Below are positions 23,277 to 31,249 of a stretch of 43,133 nucleotides of DNA, in pieces; within the stretch, counting starts at the first letter, position 1; each line of letters opens with the position of its first letter. A program made the translations under genes and the position numbers. The notes below the pieces were generated by a model, which did not search any database, was not told the origin of the DNA, and saw only the letters and a program-made list of their open reading frames with translations. This DNA comes from PVC group bacterium. Its GTDB lineage: Bacteria; Auribacterota; Erginobacteria; Erginobacterales; PUNC01. The DNA lies in the NCBI GenBank assembly GCA_003551625.1, contig PUNC01000132.1, forward strand, positions 1 to 43,133, read 5' to 3'.

Positions 23277-25580
23277 TTATGAACGATCCGGGACACCCGG
23301 TTCCCCTTCCCGTCTTAAACGGCGGTGACCGACAATTACGATAGCAATCAGGAGCAGGCAGGTTAAACCCGAAATCGCGGCCGGAAGAACGAATCTCCAA
23401 TGCCGGGAATTAAAGAAGAAACGAACTTGATGGCGGCCGGGCTCGACCCTTACCGCCTGCAGGGCGTTGTAGGCCCGCAGCAGCGGCGTCCGCCGGCCGT
23501 TGATTTCCGCCTGCCAGGGGAAGAACCAGATCTCGGAGAAAACTATATAAGCTTCGCGGGGAAGGTTTACTTCCAGGACCGCCTCGTCGGGTTTGCGCCG
23601 GACCACCCTGATCTCACCGCCTTCCATCGAATCCGCCGGAGGAAGGAGATGACGGCGATCGGCGGAGTTGATGTAAACGGTGGTCTGGGGGGAATAATCG
23701 CGGATCTTCAACCGCTCGAGAAACTCTTCGTCGTTCTCGATGAGTTCGCTCCGGTAGCGAAGGAAAAACTCCCTTTCGGCGTGCGGATTTACCCACAACC
23801 TTTCATCCACCCTTCGCAGGCGCTCCAGCCGGGAACCCGCTCCCACGGGCAGGTCAACAAAGTATTTGACGTTGAAGACGTCCCAGATCGGATTGGACCA
23901 ATCCCGGGCCGATTGAAGTTCATCCCTCAACCAGGCAACCGTGACCATTTCTTCATCCAGGGTCATAGGGAATACGGGACGGATGCCGTCGATAAAAGCC
24001 CCGGAGTAGCTCTGCTGGGAAAAGGCGAAGGGCAACTCTTCTCCCTTGAAATAAGCCCGAAAGTCCCGGTAGTCCGGGTCGGCCAGAATCGGCCTCACGC
24101 GGGCCTGAGTCGAGTAGATCTCGTCATACCGATAGAACTCAGTGGTGTCGGCCGGATTCGATTCGTAGAGGCTCACCCCGATGGTGGTCCGTTCCAGCAG
24201 AAAAGCGACAACTAATAGCCAGGCCGTCGGACGGGGCGCCCAACCAAAAGAAATCGCGAGGATGACCAGATAGGAGAAAATCATCCAGATCAGGTAACGG
24301 ATCGGAACAGCGAGCGGGTTGAAGACATAGAGAAGAATCACCCCGGCGGGGATGCAGGACAATGCCAAAATCGATACCGGGGAACGGGAACCGCGGAGGA
24401 GGCGCTCAAGGCCCAGGCCGGCCAGAACCGCGTAACAAAAATAAAGCAGGGCCGCCATCCGGGAAGGATTGCGCAGGGAGAAAACCGTCATCAACCTCCA
24501 GAGCGCCGGCCCCAGGGGGGTATGGCGTCCCATAATCCACACGGCGGAGACCAGCAGGGATATGATAATCGCCCACCGCCAGGGATGCCGCCGAAGCGCA
24601 AAGAAGCCGAGAACGACCAGCATAAACGCGCTCAACGAGAATTCCACCGAATGCTCCCAATGAAGCCCCCAGGGGTAGTACCTGGAAAAGGCGGTGGAGA
24701 CGTGAGTGAGAAGAAAGCTGACGGGATGAATCGAACCGACCATATCCTGGTAATAAGTGCTGTAAATGCCGCGTTCGATATAAGGAAGAGCGTAAACGGT
24801 GGGGAGCGCCTGGACCATAAAGACACCGGCGGCCAGCAGGAAGACGATTCCCAGCAGGGCCAGGTTACGAAGTACTTTCGTATCGCGGCAAAGCGCGAAG
24901 ACGACCATAAATATGCAGAAGTAAACGGTGGGCTTGACGTCTCCGTTGGAGATAAACGCGATTCCCAGAAAAAGGGCGGAAAGGGCCGCGAAAAGGCGAC
25001 GGCGCTGAGCAGAAGACGCTTCCAGCGCCTTAAAAAACGCCAGCAGGAAAAGCGGCGCGAGCAACCAGGCGGAAACGCGATCGGGACCGTGCCGGATTCC
25101 GTGGACAAAAGTTTGGTGGTTATAGGCGTAAACAAGACCCCCGAACGCCGCCGGGAGAAAACCCAGGCCCCCGTAACGAAGCAGAACGAACATTGTCGCC
25201 GCGCACGAAATCTGGATTAGGGCCAGAATCGCCAGCAGCGCGAGCAGCAGTAACCCGATCTCCGCCAGGCCGACCAGCCGATGAGTCAAGACCAGCGCTA
25301 TTGTTACCGGAGAATAGATCGGCGCGTGGGGAGCGCGGGGCGTGTATTGAAAGTAGTAAGGATCCCACAACAGGGTGCTTCCCCGGTCCACCGCGTTGAA
25401 ATAACCCTGGATCTGGGAGATCGCCGTCCTGAGCTCATATCCCAGCATCCCCTGAAAACCGGGGCTGAAGTAGGCGTTGAAATAAAACGCGAAAAACGCC
25501 AGGGCGGAGAGAAGAAGAACCCAGCATATTTCCCTTCCGGTGATAAGATTCCGGGATCCGTTGACGGTTTGGAGCTTCAT
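23277..25580 (-). CDS. YfhO-like large membrane protein
   Basis: This 767-residue protein has a dozen or so hydrophobic segments, then a soluble region (roughly 480-720) and a final membrane helix. The C-terminal soluble part (IVFSEIWFFPWQAEINGR, then LQAVRVEPGRHQVRF) matches the beta-rich tail of YfhO-family proteins. YfhO members take part in glycosylation of polymers such as lipoteichoic acid in Gram-positives. A glycosyl transfer role at the outer membrane face is inferred here. A second YfhO-like protein is at 37667-39997. Confidence 0.7.
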   Translation of the reverse strand: MKLQTVNGSRNLITGREICWVLLLSALAFFAFYFNAYFSPGFQGMLGYELRTAISQIQGYFNAVDRGSTLLWDPYYFQYTPRAPHAPIYSPVTIALVLTHRLVGLAEIGLLLLALLAILALIQISCAATMFVLLRYGGLGFLPAAFGGLVYAYNHQTFVHGIRHGPDRVSAWLLAPLFLLAFFKALEASSAQRRRLFAALSALFLGIAFISNGDVKPTVYFCIFMVVFALCRDTKVLRNLALLGIVFLLAAGVFMVQALPTVYALPYIERGIYSTYYQDMVGSIHPVSFLLTHVSTAFSRYYPWGLHWEHSVEFSLSAFMLVVLGFFALRRHPWRWAIIISLLVSAVWIMGRHTPLGPALWRLMTVFSLRNPSRMAALLYFCYAVLAGLGLERLLRGSRSPVSILALSCIPAGVILLYVFNPLAVPIRYLIWMIFSYLVILAISFGWAPRPTAWLLVVAFLLERTTIGVSLYESNPADTTEFYRYDEIYSTQARVRPILADPDYRDFRAYFKGEELPFAFSQQSYSGAFIDGIRPVFPMTLDEEMVTVAWLRDELQSARDWSNPIWDVFNVKYFVDLPVGAGSRLERLRRVDERLWVNPHAEREFFLRYRSELIENDEEFLERLKIRDYSPQTTVYINSADRRHLLPPADSMEGGEIRVVRRKPDEAVLEVNLPREAYIVFSEIWFFPWQAEINGRRTPLLRAYNALQAVRVEPGRHQVRFFFNSRHWRFVLPAAISGLTCLLLIAIVIVGHRRLRREGEPGVPDRS

Positions 25581-25662
25581 CTCGATAATCGCTGGAAGTC
25601 GGCTGAAAAAGTATCTTATACTAATCTCTACTCATCATCCATATTAAGCAATCAAACCAAAT

Positions 25663-26247
25663 ATGAGCGCCCTTTCATCACGACAAAAAGCTGTCCTGAT
25701 CGCGCTGTCCTTGATTATGGCGGCCCTAGCCGGGCAGATGTTTTTCAGAGTCGGAGTCTTCGGTTTTAATCAGGGCGTGGCGGCAACCGAAGAAGAGATC
25801 TCGATTCGCTACAACTTGCTTCACGAGCCGGGAGTCTCCCTCTCGGTTTCCTCATTTCTCGGCGACGATCAGCATCACGCGGGACCCGCGAGACTGACGG
25901 ACGGAAACCGCTCCAGCATCTGGCACGTGGCGCACGGCAGGATCCGGTCATCCAACTGGGTGAAGGTGGATTTCGGAGAAGGCCGGGAGAGAACGGTGCG
26001 GGCCGCGGCCGCCCTCCCCCGGCAGGACCTCCCCGATCAATTCTTCAGAAGGGCCGTCCTGCACGGAAGCCGGGACGGCGCTTCCTGGGAGCTGATCGGC
26101 GAGCTGCGCCTGCGCGCTCCCCCAATGGATGGCGGATGGAGATTATGGTCCTTCAACAACACCCGATCCTACCGATACTACAGGCTGACGATCAACGCCG
26201 GTTGGCCTTATTTTCACTCGATGGCCCAACTGGCCCTGTTCTCCTGA
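25663..26247 (+). CDS. Membrane-anchored discoidin-like (F5/8 type C) domain protein
   Basis: This 194-residue protein has a hydrophobic N-terminal segment (residues 9-30) as signal anchor, then one beta-sandwich-like domain. LTDGNRSSIWHV, WVKVDFGEG, SRDGASWELIGEL and YRYYRLTI are typical of F5/8 type C carbohydrate-binding domains. It clearly resembles the C-terminal domain of the GT-C protein at 33401-35308 (SMDGEVW, YRMYRLVF). It is a plus-strand single gene between minus-strand genes, divergent from the YfhO-like gene. It might recruit or hold a glycan next to the membrane enzymes. Confidence 0.72.
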   Translation: MSALSSRQKAVLIALSLIMAALAGQMFFRVGVFGFNQGVAATEEEISIRYNLLHEPGVSLSVSSFLGDDQHHAGPARLTDGNRSSIWHVAHGRIRSSNWVKVDFGEGRERTVRAAAALPRQDLPDQFFRRAVLHGSRDGASWELIGELRLRAPPMDGGWRLWSFNNTRSYRYYRLTINAGWPYFHSMAQLALFS

Positions 26248-26305
26248 GCGGTTCAGGCAGCGAACCCCCGCATCCGCTCCGGCACCGGATCATTCATAAT
26301 CCGGG

Positions 26306-26917
26306 TTACAAATAAGGCTTCCTGGCCAGCAGGCCGACAAAACAGCCCGCCATATATCTGATCCCGCCCACAATCACAAGTTTGTCGCGGAGGAAGAGTT
26401 TTTGGAGCCCGCGGCCGGAAAAAGGTTTTCCCAGCCATCTTCTAAACGATCTTATCGGAATAAGGTGATAGATTCCGAGCGGTCCGAACAGGTACGGCAC
26501 CCCGACGAAAACGTATCCCCCTTTCCCGGCGACGCGGGCCATAGCGCCGACGGCCGCCTGCGGGTCCGGCAGTTCCTCGACCGACGAGCTGTTCCATACC
26601 AGGTCAAAGGCGCCGTCACGGAAAGGCAGGGCGTAGATATCCCCGATCACCATCCGGCCCCGGCGGAGACGGGCCCCGCTTCGGCGGTGAATGTCAAGAC
26701 TGAGATCAAGACCGACGCTTAACCTTACGCGTTCATCCGAGGCCAGAAGTTCGGTGGCGTAACCGCTTCCGCAGGCGGCCTCGAGAACGGCGATATCTTT
26801 TCTGCCGGCAAGAACCGCCGTTTGAAAGAAAGCGGTTAATCTTCGATTTAATCGGTTCCGAACGCGCCGGAACAGGAGAGTATTTTCAACCGAGCGGAAA
26901 ATAGATCCCGATCTCAT
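26306..26917 (-). CDS. SAM-dependent methyltransferase (class I)
   Basis: This 203-residue protein has motif I VLEAACGSGYATELL (44-58), an acidic residue in GLDLS, and a post-I IGDIYALPF stretch. The C-terminal half has a hydrophobic VGVPYLFGPLGIYHLIP segment similar to lipid- or quinone-type methyltransferases. Its start overlaps the stop of the upstream radical SAM gene by four bases (ATGA), so the two are probably translationally coupled. Substrate unknown. Confidence 0.8.
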   Translation of the reverse strand: MRSGSIFRSVENTLLFRRVRNRLNRRLTAFFQTAVLAGRKDIAVLEAACGSGYATELLASDERVRLSVGLDLSLDIHRRSGARLRRGRMVIGDIYALPFRDGAFDLVWNSSSVEELPDPQAAVGAMARVAGKGGYVFVGVPYLFGPLGIYHLIPIRSFRRWLGKPFSGRGLQKLFLRDKLVIVGGIRYMAGCFVGLLARKPYL

Positions 26918-27897
26918 TGGAGCAAGCCGATCTTTTGGGCGAAAGCGATCAGGTTGCGCCGGGTAAAGTCATCCACAAAGACGGAGCCGAACACGAAAGG
27001 CCAGGCCACCGAAGGAGCGTCGCAACGGCCGCAAATGGCGTGCCGGGGGGCGAGACCGGCCAGATGCCGGCGGCGGACTTCCCGGTAAGCGTCGTTATCG
27101 ACGATATCCGCCAGGGCGTCGCGGCGGGCGTCGCCCATCGACTGGAGCCCTTCGATCTCCATACAGCAGAGAGGAACCGTCCCGTCCCAGTGAACGGTCA
27201 GCGAAGTCCACAGGAGGACGCACGGTTTCGTCGTCCGGCGCCGATACTCCCCCCCGACACTGCCGCTGAAGTTGAACCGGGGTTTGATCCGGATGAAATC
27301 CGCCCCCCGGCCCCGCCAGCGGCGCGCGAAGGCCTTCTCCTCACCGGCGTTCTCCGGCGCCCGCACGAACTGGACGGTGGTATGGGGCCTTTTCCGTTCT
27401 CCCCGCGAAAGCCGAAGGAAATTCTCGGCGTTTTGCAGCGCTTTCCCGTAATCGCCGCCCGGCTTGAGGCGGGCGTAGGATTCCGGCGAGGCGGCGTCCA
27501 GGCTGAGTATAATCCCGTCCAGGCCGACGCGAAATATCTTCCGGGCGGTCGTTTCGTCGAGCAGAAGGCAGTTGGTCTGTAGAATCGCCCGAACGTCGTG
27601 GCGGTGGCAGGTCTCGACGCATTCATCCCAGGCCGGATGAAGAAACGGTTCCCCGTCGAAAGAAAGATCGACCACATCGACAAAGGGGGAAACCTGCCGG
27701 AGCAGGCTGTCGAGAAGTTCCAGGGAGATGTCGCCCCGGGGATGACGGCTGATCCGGTTCGGGCAGAATACACAGTCGAGATTACACCGGTTGGTTATCC
27801 CGATGGCGATCTCGAAAGGAAAAGCGCCCAACCGCTCCCGGCCGAGCAGGTAGGAGCGCGCCACCTTGAAACGATTGTAAATATTGCGGGGAAACAT
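26914..27897 (-). CDS. Radical SAM protein with SPASM-type C-terminus
   Basis: This 327-residue protein has the 4Fe-4S motif CNLDCVFC (Cys38, Cys42, Cys45), a LSFDGEPFLHP segment and cysteines in VPLCCMEIEG and CGRC near the end that fit an auxiliary cluster. It lies 17 bases from the GT-C gene upstream and overlaps the methyltransferase downstream. It is the second SPASM-type enzyme in the window. It most likely modifies a sugar or lipid moiety; no peptide precursor gene is next to it. Confidence 0.8.
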   Translation of the reverse strand: MFPRNIYNRFKVARSYLLGRERLGAFPFEIAIGITNRCNLDCVFCPNRISRHPRGDISLELLDSLLRQVSPFVDVVDLSFDGEPFLHPAWDECVETCHRHDVRAILQTNCLLLDETTARKIFRVGLDGIILSLDAASPESYARLKPGGDYGKALQNAENFLRLSRGERKRPHTTVQFVRAPENAGEEKAFARRWRGRGADFIRIKPRFNFSGSVGGEYRRRTTKPCVLLWTSLTVHWDGTVPLCCMEIEGLQSMGDARRDALADIVDNDAYREVRRRHLAGLAPRHAICGRCDAPSVAWPFVFGSVFVDDFTRRNLIAFAQKIGLLQ

Positions 27898-27914
27898 CTG
27901 ATTATAAGAAGACC

Positions 27915-29891
27915 TTATTGCTTAACCACCCGGTACATATAAAACGCGTTCGGCGGCCAGTAGATCGACTGGTGAACGGCGTCGGGGACGTTGCCGGGCC
28001 GTTCGACCAGGGGGATCACCCGCTGGCGGGCGGAGATCATCCGGTCCAGCGGAGCGTAGAACTTTAAAAGTTCCGGCCCCTCGTGGCGGGCGTCGTGAGC
28101 GAGGAAGGTGTCGAGGTAAAGCATATTGTCGCCCTCCCGGGGGAAGTTTTCCGTCTCGACCCATTCCATCTCGTATCCCCTTCCTCCCAGCGTAAACGCC
28201 ACCCGCGGCCGGTCTTCCACCAGGTCCAGGTCAAGCACCTCCGATTCGTATGGGTGGCCCGGCCAGTGAACACCGCTGAATCGGGGATCGCTCATCATCG
28301 TCAGCTGAATCGCCTGGATCGAGTCGCGACCGGCCAGAATTCGTTCCGGACGGTATTCCTCGATGGCGGCGATTATGGCGTCCAGTTCCACACGGGTCAC
28401 CCGGTCGCGGTAGAAGCCGGGAAGCGAAAGGGCGAACGGAACCACGGTCAACGCCGCCAGGATCCCGGCCGCCGCCCTCCGCAACGGCCACGACCTCCGT
28501 TTCCAGAAGTCGAGAACGGAAGCCGCCGCCGATCCGTAACCCAACCACATCAGCGCGGCCAGATAGACGGTCTGACGCGTGCCGCCGAAGGTGATGAAAA
28601 GGGTCCGGTTGGCCAACAGGTGGCAGGCCACGGTGGCAATGATGACCAGGGGGAGACCGGTGCCGGAAAGAAAAAACCGTGATCCGTGATCCGTAATCCG
28701 TGATCCGTCCCGATGAACGACTATCGGGATCTCCGCTTCGCTACGATGATCCGTGATCCGTCCCGATGAACGACTATCGGGATCTCCGCTTCGCTCCGAT
28801 GATCCGTTCTTTGTTGTTTCCTGATTACTGATTACTGATAACCGATTACGTTTCCCGCGTTTTCCATAAGCGCCGGCAAACCAGCAAACTACGGCCCCGA
28901 GCAAGACCAGCAGAAACGGAAGCGAGGCCCAACTCCATTCCAGGGGCATATATATCCGGGGATGGAAGACCAGCGACCAGTGGTAGTTGAGAAAATCGTA
29001 AAGCCGGACCAGGTAGTAACCGAACCAGCTCCCGTCCCAAGCGGTTCCGGGGACCCCCTTCTCCAGCAAAAAGACGGGATAGTAACGATACATATACCAG
29101 CGGAAGGGCTCGTCCCGGGGGATCAGCAGAAAGGTGGCGTAGAAATGGATGAAGCTCAAGACGCAATAGGTCAGGCCGGAAAAAAACCACGACGCATACC
29201 TTCTCCATCCTCCGGCCGACAGGCTTATCTCCACGAAAGCGGCGACCAGGATGCCGGCGGTGACCAGAAACTGGGTGTACATCACCAACTGGGCGATGTA
29301 GGCGACAACCGCCAGGAGAAGAAAACCGGGCCACCCCCATTTTCCCCTGACCTGCCAGAGATAGATTCCCACCTGGGCGGCGGTCAGGATGGGCGTGAAC
29401 GAGAAGTTGTTGGCGAACTGGCTGAAGACGATCGAGGTAATGGAAAACGAGCCGAGCAGTATCGTCGACCAGGTCGGAGCCGTCCAGGGGCCCCAGAGAC
29501 GGGCGGCGATGAAACCGGTCAGGCCGACGCCGAGGGCGAAAGCGGCGGCAAACCACCACCTCATCGCGGTGAAGTCGTGGCCGGTAAAGAGCTTGATCGC
29601 CTGGCAGATCACGTTGTAGGTGATGGTCATCGTGGAGGCCATATAATAACGGGAGGATTCGTGGATCTGCCAGATCACCGCGCCCAATCCGTCGGAGATA
29701 TCGGGAACCGGGGCGGGGTGGAAAGCCCCCAGCCAATCGTCGAACTGGTATTGAATCTCCGGAAGACGCCAGGCGCGGGGAAGGAAGGCGACGGCGGCCG
29801 CCAGCAGTCCGACCAGAAGGGAGGCCAACAGGCGCCGCCTCGCCGCCGAATTATTTGGCGGCTTTTCCGGCATCATTTCCAGCTTTTCCAT
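27915..29891 (-). CDS. Polytopic GT-C-like membrane protein with an in-frame repeat insertion
   Basis: This is a 658-residue protein from ATG 29891; the upstream in-frame GTG at 29909 is part of a GTGCGGAGCA repeat and is not preferred. The first loop contains IQYQFDDWLGAFHP with an acidic pair, followed by several hydrophobic helices. Between two membrane helices, about 59 codons (28674-28850) consist of intergenic repeat DNA, giving a hydrophilic loop with SSGRITDHRSEAEIP. The frame is intact, so the protein may still be functional. The C-terminal ~170 residues are soluble. Family assignment is approximate. Confidence 0.62.
   Translation of the reverse strand: MEKLEMMPEKPPNNSAARRRLLASLLVGLLAAAVAFLPRAWRLPEIQYQFDDWLGAFHPAPVPDISDGLGAVIWQIHESSRYYMASTMTITYNVICQAIKLFTGHDFTAMRWWFAAAFALGVGLTGFIAARLWGPWTAPTWSTILLGSFSITSIVFSQFANNFSFTPILTAAQVGIYLWQVRGKWGWPGFLLLAVVAYIAQLVMYTQFLVTAGILVAAFVEISLSAGGWRRYASWFFSGLTYCVLSFIHFYATFLLIPRDEPFRWYMYRYYPVFLLEKGVPGTAWDGSWFGYYLVRLYDFLNYHWSLVFHPRIYMPLEWSWASLPFLLVLLGAVVCWFAGAYGKRGKRNRLSVISNQETTKNGSSERSGDPDSRSSGRITDHRSEAEIPIVVHRDGSRITDHGSRFFLSGTGLPLVIIATVACHLLANRTLFITFGGTRQTVYLAALMWLGYGSAAASVLDFWKRRSWPLRRAAAGILAALTVVPFALSLPGFYRDRVTRVELDAIIAAIEEYRPERILAGRDSIQAIQLTMMSDPRFSGVHWPGHPYESEVLDLDLVEDRPRVAFTLGGRGYEMEWVETENFPREGDNMLYLDTFLAHDARHEGPELLKFYAPLDRMISARQRVIPLVERPGNVPDAVHQSIYWPPNAFYMYRVVKQ
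28674..28850. repeat. Intergenic repeat block inserted inside a coding region
   Basis: GATCCGT 7-base units, two 54-base tandem copies of the GTCCCGAT-hairpin module, and TGATTAC-type 7-base units. It keeps the reading frame (about 177 bases). The same modules otherwise occur only between genes in this window. Confidence 0.85.
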
Positions 29892-29920
29892 TCCAGATAT
29901 GCTCCGCACTCCAAAGGATA

Positions 29921-30020
29921 GTAAGCAGTGAGCAGTGAGCAGTGAGCAGTGAACAGTGAGTAGTGAGCAGTGAGCAGTAAGCAGTGAGCAGTGAGCAGTA
30001 AGCAGTGAGCAGAAAACAGT
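29921..30020. repeat. 14-unit tandem array of 7-base GTGAGCA repeats
   Basis: Fourteen consecutive 7-base units (GTGAGCA, with variants GTAAGCA, GTGAACA, GTGAGTA) precede composite repeat C1 copy 2. The array is not CRISPR-like. It lies in the gene-free stretch 29892-30197. Confidence 0.9.
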
Positions 30021-30163
30021 CCCGACTTAAGACTGTGGGGATCTCCGCTGCGCTTCGATAATCCGGTTAAAATGCAAGATCAGGCCGATTTGACGGATCG
30101 GACCGATCGATAAATCAACGTTTTCAACGCTATGCGCTATGCCCTTTCCGCTATGCGATATTA
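30013..30163. repeat. Composite repeat C1, copy 2
   Basis: AGTCCCGACTTAAGACTGT, GGATCT, CGCTTCGATAATCCG, GCAAGATCAGGCCGAT, GGATCGGACCGATCGATAAA and CGCTATGCGC...CTATGCGATATT follow in the same order as 9224-9383. Confidence 0.88.
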
Positions 30164-30197
30164 TCCCAAACAGCCTATTTCCCATCCCCTGCGGGGG

Positions 30198-30803
30198 CTA
30201 TTGTTTATCGCCCTGCCCTTCTTCCCCGGCGCGGCCGGACATCACGATCAGCAGGTCGTAACCCTTGATGACGGAGGTGATCTCCGCCGAAGGGTCGGCC
30301 CGGCGGACCAGATCTTCAAGTTCGGCCCGGCTGAACCTGAAATCGCCGCTGCCGTTGCCGGGGTTGCTGAGAAAATGGTTGAGCCATTTCGGGAGCAGCG
30401 TGATCCGGTTTTGAACCTGCTCGATGAGGATAACTTTTTTGCGGGCGGAAGCCAGCAGCCGCTCCAGCAACTCACCGGCCCGATCGCAAAAGTGATACAG
30501 CGACTCCATCATCACCACGTAGTCGCTGACCGGGAGTTCCGCCTCGATGGCATTGCCTTCCAGGCAATACGCGCGGGTTTCTTGGGGGACCATACCCAGG
30601 CTCAAATCGATCCCCCGGTAAGAGCAGTTCTTGTCTTGCAGGTAATGGGTGAAAAGACGGCCGTCGCCGCAGCAGACATCGAGGACCGAAGATCCGGGTT
30701 CAATCAGGCCGGCGACCAGCTTGTAACGCCCCTCGAAGTCGGGATGGGAGCGGCCGTAGGTGTTGCGGTAGATACCGCGATGCCAATAGATCGGGCTGCG
30801 CAT
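30198..30803 (-). CDS. SAM-dependent methyltransferase (class I)
   Basis: This 201-residue protein has motif I VLDVCCGDGRLF (residues 39-50) and an acidic GIDLSLG motif II, then MMESLYHFCDR. No Shine-Dalgarno sequence is visible; a TTTTAG repeat lies about 15 bases upstream. The TAG stop belongs to a TAGCCCCCGCAGGGG hairpin remnant. It may be part of the minus-strand gene train from 37537 down, interrupted by the four-helix-bundle cassette. Substrate unknown. Confidence 0.78.
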   Translation of the reverse strand: MRSPIYWHRGIYRNTYGRSHPDFEGRYKLVAGLIEPGSSVLDVCCGDGRLFTHYLQDKNCSYRGIDLSLGMVPQETRAYCLEGNAIEAELPVSDYVVMMESLYHFCDRAGELLERLLASARKKVILIEQVQNRITLLPKWLNHFLSNPGNGSGDFRFSRAELEDLVRRADPSAEITSVIKGYDLLIVMSGRAGEEGQGDKQ

Positions 30804-30818
30804 AATAGGTGTTCAGCG

Positions 30819-30841
30819 TTTTAGACTTTTAGTCTTTTAGG
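30819..30841 (+). repeat. Left arm of the inverted repeat around the four-helix-bundle gene
   Basis: This 23-base array of 8-base CTTTTAGT-like units matches the reverse complement of 31227-31249 at 22 of 23 positions. Confidence 0.9.
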
Positions 30842-30859
30842 AAAAAATGCCGGCAAGGC

Positions 30860-31216
30860 TTACTTGTTTCTGGTGGATCTGATAAGAGCCCAAAGCACTT
30901 TTCCGGTCTCGGAAATCTTCTCTTCACACTCATCATAAACCTGACCGGTTAGATAACCCAAACGTTTTGCAAGATCTATTTGATAATGCAGTTCTCTTAA
31001 CGATCCAAAGGCAATCTCTAAAAAACGGAGATACTCAGGTTGGCTGCCTCTTACGCACCCTTCAACGATATTGGAAGGCACGGAGACCGCCGCTCTCCTC
31101 ATCTGGGAAGTTAATCCGTACAATTCGTCCTTAGGGAGTACCTTTGTTGCTTTATATACCAGAACAGCTACCTCATCAGCCAATTCAAACGCCCTGAGTT
31201 TTTTATGGTCCCTCAT
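30860..31216 (-). CDS. Four-helix bundle protein (23S rRNA intervening-sequence protein family)
   Basis: This 118-residue protein begins LRAFELADEVAVLVYKATK and contains the family hallmark LTSQMRRAAVSVPSNIVEGC and the FLEIAFGSLRELHYQID helix. This family is best known from ORFs inside 23S rRNA intervening sequences but also occurs as stand-alone genes. Here it lies between a GT-C gene and a methyltransferase gene, inside a 23-base inverted repeat. No clear Shine-Dalgarno sequence is visible. It has no obvious link to the glycan genes. Molecular function is not established; members form oligomeric helical bundles. Confidence 0.9.
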   Translation of the reverse strand: MRDHKKLRAFELADEVAVLVYKATKVLPKDELYGLTSQMRRAAVSVPSNIVEGCVRGSQPEYLRFLEIAFGSLRELHYQIDLAKRLGYLTGQVYDECEEKISETGKVLWALIRSTRNK

Positions 31217-31226
31217 CGCAAGTTAA

Positions 31227-31249
31227 CCTAAAAGACTAAAAGGCTAAAA
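31227..31249 (-). repeat. Right arm of the inverted repeat around the four-helix-bundle gene
   Basis: CCTAAAAGACTAAAAGG and further CTAAAAG units, extending to about 31262. The array encodes the final residues (SLLAF) and stop codon of the GT-C gene at 31244. Confidence 0.9.

Noticed and set aside
29921-30020. CRISPR-like array
   Set aside because: Units are contiguous 7-mers without spacers, and no cas genes are present.
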